DNA from: Glandiceps talaboti
Lineage: Eukaryota; Hemichordata; Enteropneusta; Spengelidae
Direction of reading: 5' to 3'
Length of the DNA stretch: 64,000 nt
Assembly: GCF_964340395.1 (NCBI RefSeq)
Contig: NC_135549.1
Location: forward strand, 24,368,342 to 24,432,341
Part shown: piece by piece, positions 38,201 to 50,200 of the stretch
Numbering within the stretch: the stretch's first letter is position 1
Layout of the letters: every line of letters begins with the position of its first letter
Notes under the pieces: generated by a model
What the model was told of the DNA's origin: nothing
Database searches by the model: none
The model's input: only the letters and a program-made list of their open reading frames with translations
Made by a program: the position numbers and the translations under genes

Positions 38201-41200
38201 CTGGATTCCAAGTCGACGCAAAAATTAGCCTGTTTACTGTGCTGTTGAGATATATCATTAGCTGGATATACTTCCTAGTCCTCTTGGCCCGTTTACTGTG
38301 CTGTTGAGATACATGTACATTGTTAACTGGTTGTACCACCTACAAATGTAGTCCAGATATTGCATATATGAGGGCTAGTAGGAAGTGTGATCAGCTAACG
38401 ATGTATCTCAACAGCACAGTAAACAGGCTATTACACAAAATGCAAGGTCCTGTATCTATCAACCATGTTTAAATATGAGAATGTCATAGTGTTATTGGGC
38501 GTGTACATGACTACAGAATATGTGTAACAACTGTGATTATTCACAAGTGTCGATATCCTCAACAGCTGGTTAATTACATTCAAGTCTCACTGAGACAACA
38601 AATGCAGTGTTTGATCAGACTCTAACAGGCCTCAAAGTACTTGACAATTCACCTAGCAACATTATCATTATTGCTAAAAAGACCTAATATGTTATTGAGA
38701 AAACAAACTTATTCAAATGATATTGAAAATAAAGGGAAATATTATTAGAATCTGACAATGGAGTTATATATGATATGTAAGCTGATCATGGAATACGTAC
38801 CTGGTAATTAGGATGGCAGTTCTAAAGAAGTTGCAAAGAGAAAAAAGCTATTTTAAAAGGTCCACTTCAGATTAGGATTAAAATCTAGGTGTGAAAACTG
38901 GCTGTTTGGCAGAGATATAGAACAAAAGAATGATCTATATGTAATCCTTGTTATAAAGATAACACTAATGACCTGGGAATAAAACATGGCCCTTGAAAAA
39001 ATGTCACAATAGTTTGGTGTAAAATTTGGGATAAAAGGAACAGTTTTCTGGCTAGTTATAGAACTTTGTCGTGAATGAGAGAATAATCCTATCTAATCCT
39101 TATTATACCTCAACTAATTAAGTTAGTCTAGAGGCTGTACCCATGATATCAAATCTTTATCTTTACTACACAGCATCTTGAGTACTATGCCTCAGATACA
39201 ACTGTCGACATCAAAGCATTGACAAACGGAACCTGTTACAAACAGGGAAAGTAAACAACTGAATTGGATTAATAACACTTGGCACAGCATGTTTGAAGTA
39301 CAGACTTGACAAGTATTATATTCCATCATTTGATAAGTACAGTGATATTTATAGTATGTGGCCTCTTAACTCCATATTTTGGACAACATAGTTTCCAAGT
39401 TGCTGATTTTCAAATATTTCCAAGACTTCTGACTCCTATTTTCTGGAAAATGTAGACGGTGTGACATTTGACCCTGATTAAAATCTGATGTGATGAAAGC
39501 AGCTAGATGTCTTTATTTACCTGTATTTCCATCGTTTTGTGTTGTTTGTTTTGTTGCAGGTGATCGCCACCTTCCCACATCTGACCCTGTAATAGAAAAT
39601 CTCGTTTGAATCTCACGCTTTTGAATAGCCAATCAGGAGAATCAGGATGAGTGCTACATTGGCAGCTGCACACACTGGAGAAATAGAAAAAACAAGCAAA
39701 CAAATGTACACACAGAGGAATGTGTTCATGACACGACCTGTCAGTTGTGGTGCCGTCTCTATGAACGGTTTTGAAAGAAGCATGCTGATTGGGTGAAGAA
39801 ACGTTTCAAGATCCTTGAGATTCAAACGAGATTTTCAAAGACACAGGGTCAGATGTGGGAAGGCAGCGATCACCTGGAACAAAACAAACTACACCAAACG
39901 ATCATGATAGACATAGAGGTAAATTCTGGCCAGACTTTAATCAAATTGATTTGACCCCCTACATGTAGTTTCTGACAGATAGACTTTTTGATCCCTCGTT
40001 TTGAATCTCTAGCATTTTTGCTTGTAATTTGAATCCAACAGGTAGATGCCACCTGTATAAGCCAGCCAACTACATGTACCCCCACCTACACAGTTTTGAT
40101 AATCTTTCAGTTACAAAATATATACAATGTACTGATAAAGCTGTACTAAATCACCAATAGCTGTTACATATTGTTATTTTCTGCCAAAAGTATAAAAACC
40201 CATAGGGTGTAAACAAAAAAAAATTATGTGGTTTCGATTACATTTAATTTTAAAATAGGTGGGGTAGGTAGATTTTTTTTATTTTATTATATTTTATTTT
40301 CATGCGTGAGTGTCTATTTCTTCCTATCAGATGTACAATCATTATAATTTATATTGGAAGAATAGTTTTATATTGTCTTTTTAAGTTGATGTCAGTTTCC
40401 ACACCCACTGACTATATCTTGCGAGACTTCATGATTTTCACAATTTTATTATTATTTTTCCCGAATACGTAAAAAAAAAGTTTAGGGGTCAGCGTGAAAA
40501 ACTAGGTGGGGGTCGATTAACCTGAACCAAACACCTTTTTTTTTTATTTGGCCATACCATAGCGACTTTTATTTCGTGATCACCATACAGAGGTTCTCAT
40601 CATTATTGACCCAAACGTCAATCAGTCACTCTCATTATAGTTTTATGATTGTCATTTAAAGTAGGTTGAAGAGATTAACAGTGTGAATGGGATAATTTAA
40701 AGTTTTGAGCTCAGAATAGTGGGAATCTACCAGATATATATAATGTGCTGTAACTATCATTTGTGTTTAATGGTGACTTATGTAAACGCATTGGGCTTGG
40801 CAACTCCTTGAGATGCAAGTCACAACAATAAATAAACTATTAGTATTACACTAGTTATAATGTCTATGATTTTCAATAACCATAGTAAAGTGTGAGATCT
40901 GCACCTAGTTACTGTGTCTACACCAATTCTTATCTTTATAAAATTAGAATCTATGCTGCTGTATATACATGTATATCATGTTTACATTGTAGATCGTAGT
41001 AGATGGACACATGTATATAAATGAAGACTGTTTTGTCAAGGACACTCCTATCTTGTCATGTTCATGGAAGGGCTGTGTTGACATTAGTTGCTGTCTTTCT
41101 AATGCCGTTCTAGTAACTCTCCTGTGAATGTGTTCGATTCTGACATCAGCAGATTGTTGAGTATATATCAAAAGTTACAGTGAATTATTTTAATTATTTC

Positions 41201-44200
41201 ATGCTGTAACAAGACTTACAAAGAAACAATCATGCCAATGCTGGAAAACCAAGATGATGATGATTACTACTGTGTAGTCACCTCTGACCATCTCAGTATG
41301 GAATACACATACATCAAGTTCTTTGGATATCTTCTGAGCAACTGTTCATCTGCTGACATCGATGAAGATGATCGTGATGAGCTGATCGAAAGCTACCGTG
41401 CCAGTAGACTTTTCTTCACCATAGCGTATTTGATCATTGTGGTGTTCGGACTGTGTGGCAATGTCATGTTTCTGCTAGTCCTAAAACGAATACCGTCAAT
41501 GTGTACCATCACCAACCTGTACCTTCTAAACTTGTGTGTTGCTGATATCATCTTTCTGACATGTACCACTTGTCTGGAATTTATCGCAATCCTGTTACCA
41601 ACACAGGACGATCCATTCTGTGTGTTTTGGTCTCTGTTCACCTGCATCCCACTGATGGCATCTTCATTCACCATTGTCTTCATCTGTATTGAAAGGTATT
41701 TTGCTATATGTCACCCTTTAAAAGTCAAATCTCTGCATACCCAAAGTCGTGTTGTAAAAGTTGTCATTTTCACATGGATATTCTCAGCCATTCTTAACAT
41801 CTTTCACTTTATTGTGTGCTTTCACATTTCAAATACTTTGTTATTTTTGCTCACCTTGTTTCAAATTGGACCCTATCTAATATGCTTTGTGATAGTTGTT
41901 ATTGTATATACTGTCATTATTTGTCATCTGTACAAGTCACAGCCAAAACTCCATGCATCAGACTGCAATGACGTTCCTTCTACTCAAAGTGCTGTCATTC
42001 AGAAAGACATCGACAAGAAGAGAGTGGTGAGGCTTCTGGTCCTGACTTCAGCTCTCTATTTCATATTGGTTTTGCCAGATAACATCGACTACATTCAGAC
42101 AACGATAGTTATTTTAGGTGACAAGGAACCATCACACGGGTTAAAAACTCTCTATCTACACCTAATATTCCGGTTAATGCTGTGTCTGAATTCAGCCATT
42201 AATCCACTGGTCTATAATCTAGCCAGTGCTAGGTATCGTCAGGCTTTCAAGAAAACTTTGTCTATGTGTTGCCTCTTCTCCAGCAAGTAACCAGAACTCA
42301 CAAAGTTACCGAAGAGAAGTCTATTGAGTAATACTATAGTAGTACGATCATTGGTAATCATCACCGATGATATCATAACATTTACTGAACTGAACACTAG
42401 AGGGAGACTTTTAAGTCAGTATGTGCATGCGATTGGTTGACACCTTACACCAACCAAACTATATATACTGCTGATTGTCTTCCAGTACAAATTATAATAT
42501 TGATGGCGAATGAATATGGAAATGAACATAACAGTGAAACTCTTCGGAGACAAGAAGTATTATGAAAGGATTGACATAGTATAATTACAACTTATCAATA
42601 ATTATATAACAAGAATCGAAACACTGTATAATAAGAAAGATGCATGTAAAACTTGGTAGCTTGGTATTAAAACTGACACAATGTTTTACATAAAGCATTT
42701 AAAACAGTTGCTGAAAGTTAATTGAAACAAGTTTGTGGGGCAGTGAGTCAGCCTACTTCATCTTTATACAAGGCATTTTCATCTACTTACTTGTCAGAAT
42801 TTCTACTGACAGTGTAAAAAAAGATTCTTGGAAGCAATTCCCACATTTTCACTGATGTCTTGTCAGCATTGTCATGGGTGTACTACCGTGGGCAAAAATG
42901 TGAGATTCACTTCCAAGACATTTTTTGACACTGAGTAGAACAAATTTTCGCTTGTAACTACCGGTATATGAACACAGAGTCCATGATTGATGAACATTCA
43001 TTCCTGCTTTAATCTTTGTACATGTACTTGTTTGTGCATTATTAGAAATTTGTTCAAGACCAATGCTTGCATATATGGGAGCTGGAAAATTGTCCAAACC
43101 TTCAACAAAAACTTGGTGTTCGCAACATTTCCAAAACTTACTACAAACAGCTGAAGCATTATGCTCATAGAAAATACACTGCATACATTGTACAGTCTGT
43201 GACTATCAGTATCAGCATCAAATTGAAGCCAAGACTGCAAACAATTTTGAATTAAAAAGTAACTCCATAGTCTAGCATCAGTGTTAATCCTCTGAGCCAA
43301 TCTGACACACTACTGACGCACATTTATCTCTTGTGACTACCAAAGTAAAGTTGGTGTTCCCCTATTTCTTACGCTGGTGACTCACAAAAAAAAATAGTTT
43401 TATCATTTGTGTGCACAACAAAACATTTTGCCTTTTGTTAGAATGCACACTGGCTAGCATCCAGGATGTATGAATTCACATATTACTTGACAGACAGTGT
43501 TGTTTAGGATAGTATATATATCAGTTAATCAGTTCATCAAATTGGCATTGAAATTGGATTTAAGATGAGAAGTAAACAGATAAACAGACAGTACCACAAA
43601 GACAAATATAACCAATAGTCTATCATTTGTGTGCACAACAAAACATTTTGTCTTTTGTTAGAATGCACACTGGCTAGCATCCAGGATGTATGAATTCATA
43701 TATTACTTGACAGACAGTGTTGTTTAGGATAGTATATATATCAGTTAATCAGTTCATCAAATTGGCATTGAAATTGGATTTAAGATGAGAAGTAAACAGA
43801 TAAACAGACAGTACCACAAAGACAAATATAACCAATAGTCTATCATTTGTGTGCACAACAAAACATTTTGTCTTTTGTTAGAATGCACACTGGCTAGCAT
43901 CCAGGATGTATGAATTCATATATTACTTGACAGACAGTGTTGTTTAGGATAGTATATATATCAGTTAATCAGTTCATCAAATTGGCATTGAAATTGGATT
44001 TAAGACGAGAAGTAAACAGATAAACAGACAGTACCACAAAGACAAATATAACCAATAGTCTATCTGTGTGTACAATGACTGAAATGATATAATCTGACAT
44101 GATCAAAACAACACATTTAGTTTTATTCCAGAAGCTATGTTCTATTCTGACATTAGCATACACGTGAGGGTTGAAGGAGAAACCCCCACAGTCAAAACAG

Positions 44201-47200
44201 GTGCTAGACCTTGTGTATACATGTATGTATTATCTTTCGAAGAAATCAGGCTTTATAACAAACTTTGCAGATTGCCAACATTTAAAACTTGTTGGACAAG
44301 TTGTCAGCTGCACGTTCTCTATGATGTAACACATAAGCAGCTTAACATTGCAATGATAAAAATCAAATTTTTCAGATTGTGGAAATACAATGTGCACATT
44401 CTTTCATTTTGCAAATGTTGTGCATGGAGGTAGAATCACACTACCACCATCCTCCGTGGAAGTCATACACGTAGTTGAAGTTCTTCATTTGTGTCTGAGC
44501 AAAGCATATATGTAGTTTCTCATGTGATCACTTGCTGTATTAATATGTGATACCAAGAAATATCAGAAGACTACTTTTGGGTATGTTTCCAGAACTTCAG
44601 AGTTACATGAAAACTGTCTCTTTGCAGTTTGAAAGTAACATGTATATGAGTGATCAGCCCTGAAGAATACGTTTAATGGACTTGTGGACAATTTTCAACT
44701 GACTGTTTCATCTATACGACTGTAAAGTTGTAAGGTTTTAATTTACAATGGAGTTTAATACAATGGAGCCAATGACCACTGCCAACTACAGTTGGTTAGA
44801 AAACAATGGATCAGGTACAAACACGGACGACGTGTATGAAATGCCGATTAAAAAAGGCGTCATTATCTTCTTCATTGCGGCCTTGCCTCTGATAGCAATA
44901 ACAGGTCTGGTTGGAAACATACTGTTTATGTTTGTCTTCTACAAAGTACAATCTATGAAGACGTTAACAAACTACTATTTGTTGAGTCTCAGTATTGCCG
45001 ACTCTCTTTTCCTGGGTGCGTGTATTCCATTGGAAGTGTTTTCTTTCTTGGAGGCTGTCAGCGGAGAATCCAGCCTTGCAGTCTGTATCCTGTGGACGTT
45101 CTTCAACATGGTGCCTCTGTTTACCTCAATATTCACCATCGCATTGATAAGTGTGGAACGCTACATCGCTATATGTCATCCTCTGCAAGCCAAAAAAGCA
45201 GGCAGACACAAACGAATTCTTGGACTGATAATAACAAGTTGGGTCGTTGCTACCTTACTCGCGCTGTTGTATCTTGTCGGCTGTTTTAACATGTCTATAA
45301 ATTTATACATTGCGTATGCGATATGTCAGATCCTACCATTCCTGTTTTCTTTATTTGTGGTTGTTATACTTTACATTCCTGTAATTCGACAAATGAAGAA
45401 AAACACCCTAGCCTCAGCATCAATCCGAAGTTCGCAAAATGCAAACCAGTATTTTAAAGACCGACGTCAGGTAGTCAAGCTGTTACTGATCACGACTGTG
45501 GTGTTTTTCGTGTGTATGTTTCCAGATTGCTTTCTGACACTCCAAATGGTACTCGCAGTCCTGGGTCAGCCCGTACCTATACCCTGGGACGTCTACTACA
45601 ATCTGTTTTTCTTTTGCCGACTTCTCCTGTATCTTAATTCAGCAGTCAATCCAGTTATTTATAATGCTGCCAGTTCTAAGTATAGGCGAGCTTTTAGGAA
45701 AACCTTTTCTCACTGTTGTAAGAAAGTAGATAAAGCTCATCCACAGTTTAGAAAGTCTTCCAGTGTGATGTCTAGTATCTACTGGAAGTTCAAGTCCAAG
45801 GACAAGAAGAAGGCAAATCTTGGGAATGACAATGATGTGTATATTATATCTGGAAGCAGTACCTTACAATTACAAACAGCATAGTAATATATCAGTGAAT
45901 GAAAGAAGTGTGAGAAACATTTAAAAGAACGATTATAAACAAAGTCAGATGTCAGTACCTGTCAATAATTTTTGCAAGGGGTAGATGCTAGTCCAAACTT
46001 CCTCAGATGAGCAAAGGTATACAGTTTGATGTAGTGAATCAGGGAAATTTGTGTGATTTGTTAAACAGCCTCCCTAATCTCTCAGAATATAGTAAATATA
46101 CATCATAGCTTCAATGACATGACAGCAGTGCAGATCAACCAATCAATTAGTCTATAGAGCACCAGTTTCCATTTACAAAGTAAAGTTCAGAGGTACTTTT
46201 CAGTCTCTGGAGAACAGTTAAGTTGTTAAATTTCTCTTGAAAGCATAAGATGTAGGTGTTTTTTTTTCCATATTTCCAATGCTATTTTTTTCTGTTGACA
46301 GTACATGAGAAAGTATGTCCACTTTATGATACAAATTTGTTGTTATTCATGTAATAAACAGTTGGCAAATTGTCCATGGACTATGCTTCATGTCATTCAG
46401 ATTGATGTCCATCTAATCTCTATTAAAAAAACAACTTTTACAATAGGTTTACTGCTTGAAATATTACTGATTTACCACCCATTACTATTAACACTAATAC
46501 TATTAATACTATACATATATATTTATTTACTATGTTTTATTATCATCTGAATCACTGTTTTACTACGTAAATCTCTAAGTGTACCTTCAAATGTATCTTC
46601 AAAATAATGCATATTGTAAGTTATTTCAACATATGTAAATGTTTAGCTTTTCTGTCGTGATTAAGTCTTGACAAGATATCAAACAGTCTATAAAATATCG
46701 TTGAATATGTTCAGCAGGTTTGTGAAACATAGTAAGTACTGGTAGTTTCTATATCTTGATCAGTGCGCCCTCTAATGATAGCCAAAATGTTGTCATTGTG
46801 AGTCAAAACGAGAAAAACTAGAATTTCTTGTGACTCACCACATACAATGTAGTAAGAGATAGGGGAACACCAAATTGTGTGTGTCAGTCAGAGTGGCATG
46901 TCAAATTGACTTAGAGGGCACACTGATCATGATCTAGGGTTCTGATTACTTATGAGTAACGTTTCACCCATTCAGTAAATTAGAATGCCTGGTCGTGGTA
47001 CAAGAAGACTATTGTGATAAGTATTTTAAAACTTTGAAACCTTTGCACTTGGTAAATTAATCAACACAAGTGTACATGTAATTTACTAAGTGTCAATCAT
47101 ACATGTATGTTTATGACGTCATATATACATGTATATTCGTTAATGTAATAATGAATATGTACAAACGTAATAAATATGATAATAATAAATATTAAATGAA

Positions 47201-50200
47201 AATCTACAGGTATGAGGGTGTAGTGATAAATTAATTTTTATGTGTGTGTGACTTCATAATTCTCAGTACCCCAAATAGAATATTACTGCCTAGGTGCATC
47301 ATAAAAATAATGAACATTCAATTTCTTGGTCAACAACATAACTTCCGTTCCAAGCTCGTCACATGCAGTACTATAGGCAGACTTGAGAATAAGTCGACCT
47401 TCTTATTCCATTTTGACCCTCTAGCATGAGATAAAATGCTATTGCAGGTAGGTACCGAGAATTACTTGGTACCAATGAATAAAGTATAGCAGAGAAACAT
47501 ATTATGCTGCCCATGTATGCATATCAGATTGCATGACCCATATCTTAGTTAGTAGGGGAGGTAACAGTAACACAGTACAGGTATATAGTTTCCGAATCTC
47601 ATCTAAGAAATTGGACAAATGATAGACTGTACCCATGGCAACCAAGTACATTATACTCTCGACTATCTAAATCTACTTAATATGATGACGTCAGAGTGAT
47701 ATGAAAGCCTTCCGGGATTAGTACATGTAGATGGAAATCAGATATGGGTACGTTTAAATTAATTTTAGCATCATGTCTTGAATTACCAGAAATTCAGAAC
47801 CCTGTCAATTTTAATGTAACTTTTTGGGGGTCATTTCATCAGGGAAATGAATATTTTAGACTGGAGATGTAGATGTAGAAACTGTGCTTAAAATGAAATC
47901 ACACTTCAAAATCTCTCTCCTTTTCATATGCAAACTTAGGTGTAAAACAACCACCAGACCCCATGATTCTCTCTCCATGGTGTCACACACTGGAAAATAA
48001 AAAAGATGTGCTGTCTTGAAAATTAAAAATCCGAAATAAATACCAAAATTTCTTATCCATATGGCCACTTTAAAATGTAAATTTCACAACCACAGACTTT
48101 TCTCTCTTGTTTTTTCAAAAGTGTTGACTTGACACTAGAGGGCGTAAGCAGGTTGTGTGACAGTGAGCCGGTGTGGTGCGCTTAGTAATAGTAGTACATT
48201 TATTTATAATAAGAGTGTGTGTGGTTCACTGTTGTATGACTGTGGGAAACGTATAGATTGTTTGAAGGTATTGTAAGGAGATTCCTACTGACATTAGGTA
48301 GGTTATCTTGATATACCAAATGCTGGGTCACATGATAGCAATGTACAAATGTACATAATCCAATCCCAGTCTCAAAGATCCTGCCATTGTTTCTTCTGCT
48401 TGGTATTGAGTGGTTTAATTAGCAGACCAATGACTGAATCTGTCAGACCAACCCATTGCTTAAAAAGTGTGGGCCAGTATCTGTTGTTAGTGCTGTGGCA
48501 TGCATTGTACACTGAATACATGTGTTGTCCTCTCCCAGTGTTTGATGGCATAATTTCATTAAATTCTTGGCCAATTATTTTAAGTAATTTTTCTTTCGTT
48601 GTTGGCAATAATATGGTTGTAGGTCATTTAGATGTATTTCAAGTGACTTTATGTTGTTGGCATGATCTGCATCCATGCTGAAAACTGTAATCCTCATTTT
48701 CCATAAGCCAGGGCGCCCTCACACGATACTTCTTTTGAAAATGGCTAAAAAGTAGGTAAATGGAATACATAATAGATATTTATCAAGTGTGTAGATATTT
48801 TAAACAGCCTTGTTTATAACCCTTTCTATGAATTCATTAATAAAATCAAAGCACACATCTCGTCAATCTCCTTTGTACCAAGCACGTTCCCACTAAAATC
48901 ATTGACCAAAAATTATTGTTTTCCTGCAATAACATTATGCCACATAACAATTTTATAATATGACAGAACCCCATGTTGTGCGAGTGCAAGTGTGGTGTAC
49001 TCGGGGTATTTGCATGAGCGCCTGCAGTGTTCTCTACAGCAGTATACGAGTGAAAGTGCAGCAGAAAAACCCTGCAAGCACAGGTGCATATACCCCAGAG
49101 TACCCACACTGGCACTCAAGCAACATGAGGTTCTGTTATTATTACATATATATGTTTATCCGAAACAACAAATTTCTGTAAAAATGACACTAAGCGATCA
49201 CACGCTTTTCTGAAGAATGAATGATTACATCCTCATTTGCATACTATTTGCATGCAGGTATGTAATAAATTAAATGTTTTCGGTATTGCACTGCAGTGCA
49301 AATACCACTAGTATGTGCGTACACCCCAGTGCAAGTAATCTCTGGTCCTATGTAATAATAGATTTAATTCAAAGAAATAGTGCTTGTTGATGAATTTTTA
49401 TCAAAATGTCGGTTGAAAACTCAGCACTTCCTAAAAATGAAACATTTTTTTGTTTTGAAAATGGAAAGTCCGTATTTGTGCCACTGACACAAACATATGG
49501 TTCTGAAGTATATGTAGTTATCAGGAAAGTGCATTATTGCTGGAACTGTATTAATTACATGTAGGGTAATTTTAATAAACCTAATTAAAATGGAGGAGGT
49601 TTTTTTGTGATGCATGTCTTTTCTGAAAAAAAAAATGGTGAATTGAATTAGTGCATTTTTCAGTGGACTTTACATTCAGTGAAGCCCTCAATTTGTCTTT
49701 CTTTTGCATAAATCATCTAAGCTCCTTTGGTCCCACTTACAATTTCTTGAGTATAAGTGGTCTATCTTTAGCTCTGCTCATACAACTGGCGTCACGACTG
49801 TGTTGATGGAATTTTTGACAGTGCCAATGTCTTTATCCCTTTAATGCATAGACAACAGGTGCTGATGACTCATGCACTGCTACTACCACAGCTGCACTGT
49901 TATCTTGTAGACTCTTCTATTTTACTACATAAAAAAGTTGTAACTTTAAAAGTCAAAGATAAACAAAAAACGCCTAAAATAATGAAGATATGTCAACGAT
50001 CACACAGAACCTGTATTCAATCATATTGATTTGATGGAAGTGAAAAGTTGATCTTTTTATGTTAAAAGCCAAGACTGATATGAGATATACAAAATGTACA
50101 TGCACATCATTGTGTAGACTTCTACTGACTCCTTTCACCTCTATTAACTTAAGGCCTAAAAAAAATTTGCGTGTTTCTGATTATGCTCAATTTTAGAATA

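Larger units (their letters stand above)
36023..41231. other. intron 3 between receptors 5 and 6
   Basis: Contains a dispersed block at 36280-36420, an inverted-repeat element at 38226-38431, a tandem-type repeat near 38865-39110, a foldback element at 39544-39890 and a MITE B copy at 40209-40554. The open frame at 37530-37886 shows no family similarity and is not called. Confidence 0.6.
42291..44747. other. intron 3 between receptors 6 and 7
   Basis: Contains a dispersed segment at 42800-43005 shared with 5600-5790, a truncated family D element at 43278-43400 and the 3 x 220-bp array at 43401-44060. Open frames here are artefacts of those repeats. Confidence 0.65.

Noticed and set aside
43401-44060. 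CRISPR-like array
   Set aside because: Units are 220 bp and contiguous with no unique spacers, and the context is animal DNA.
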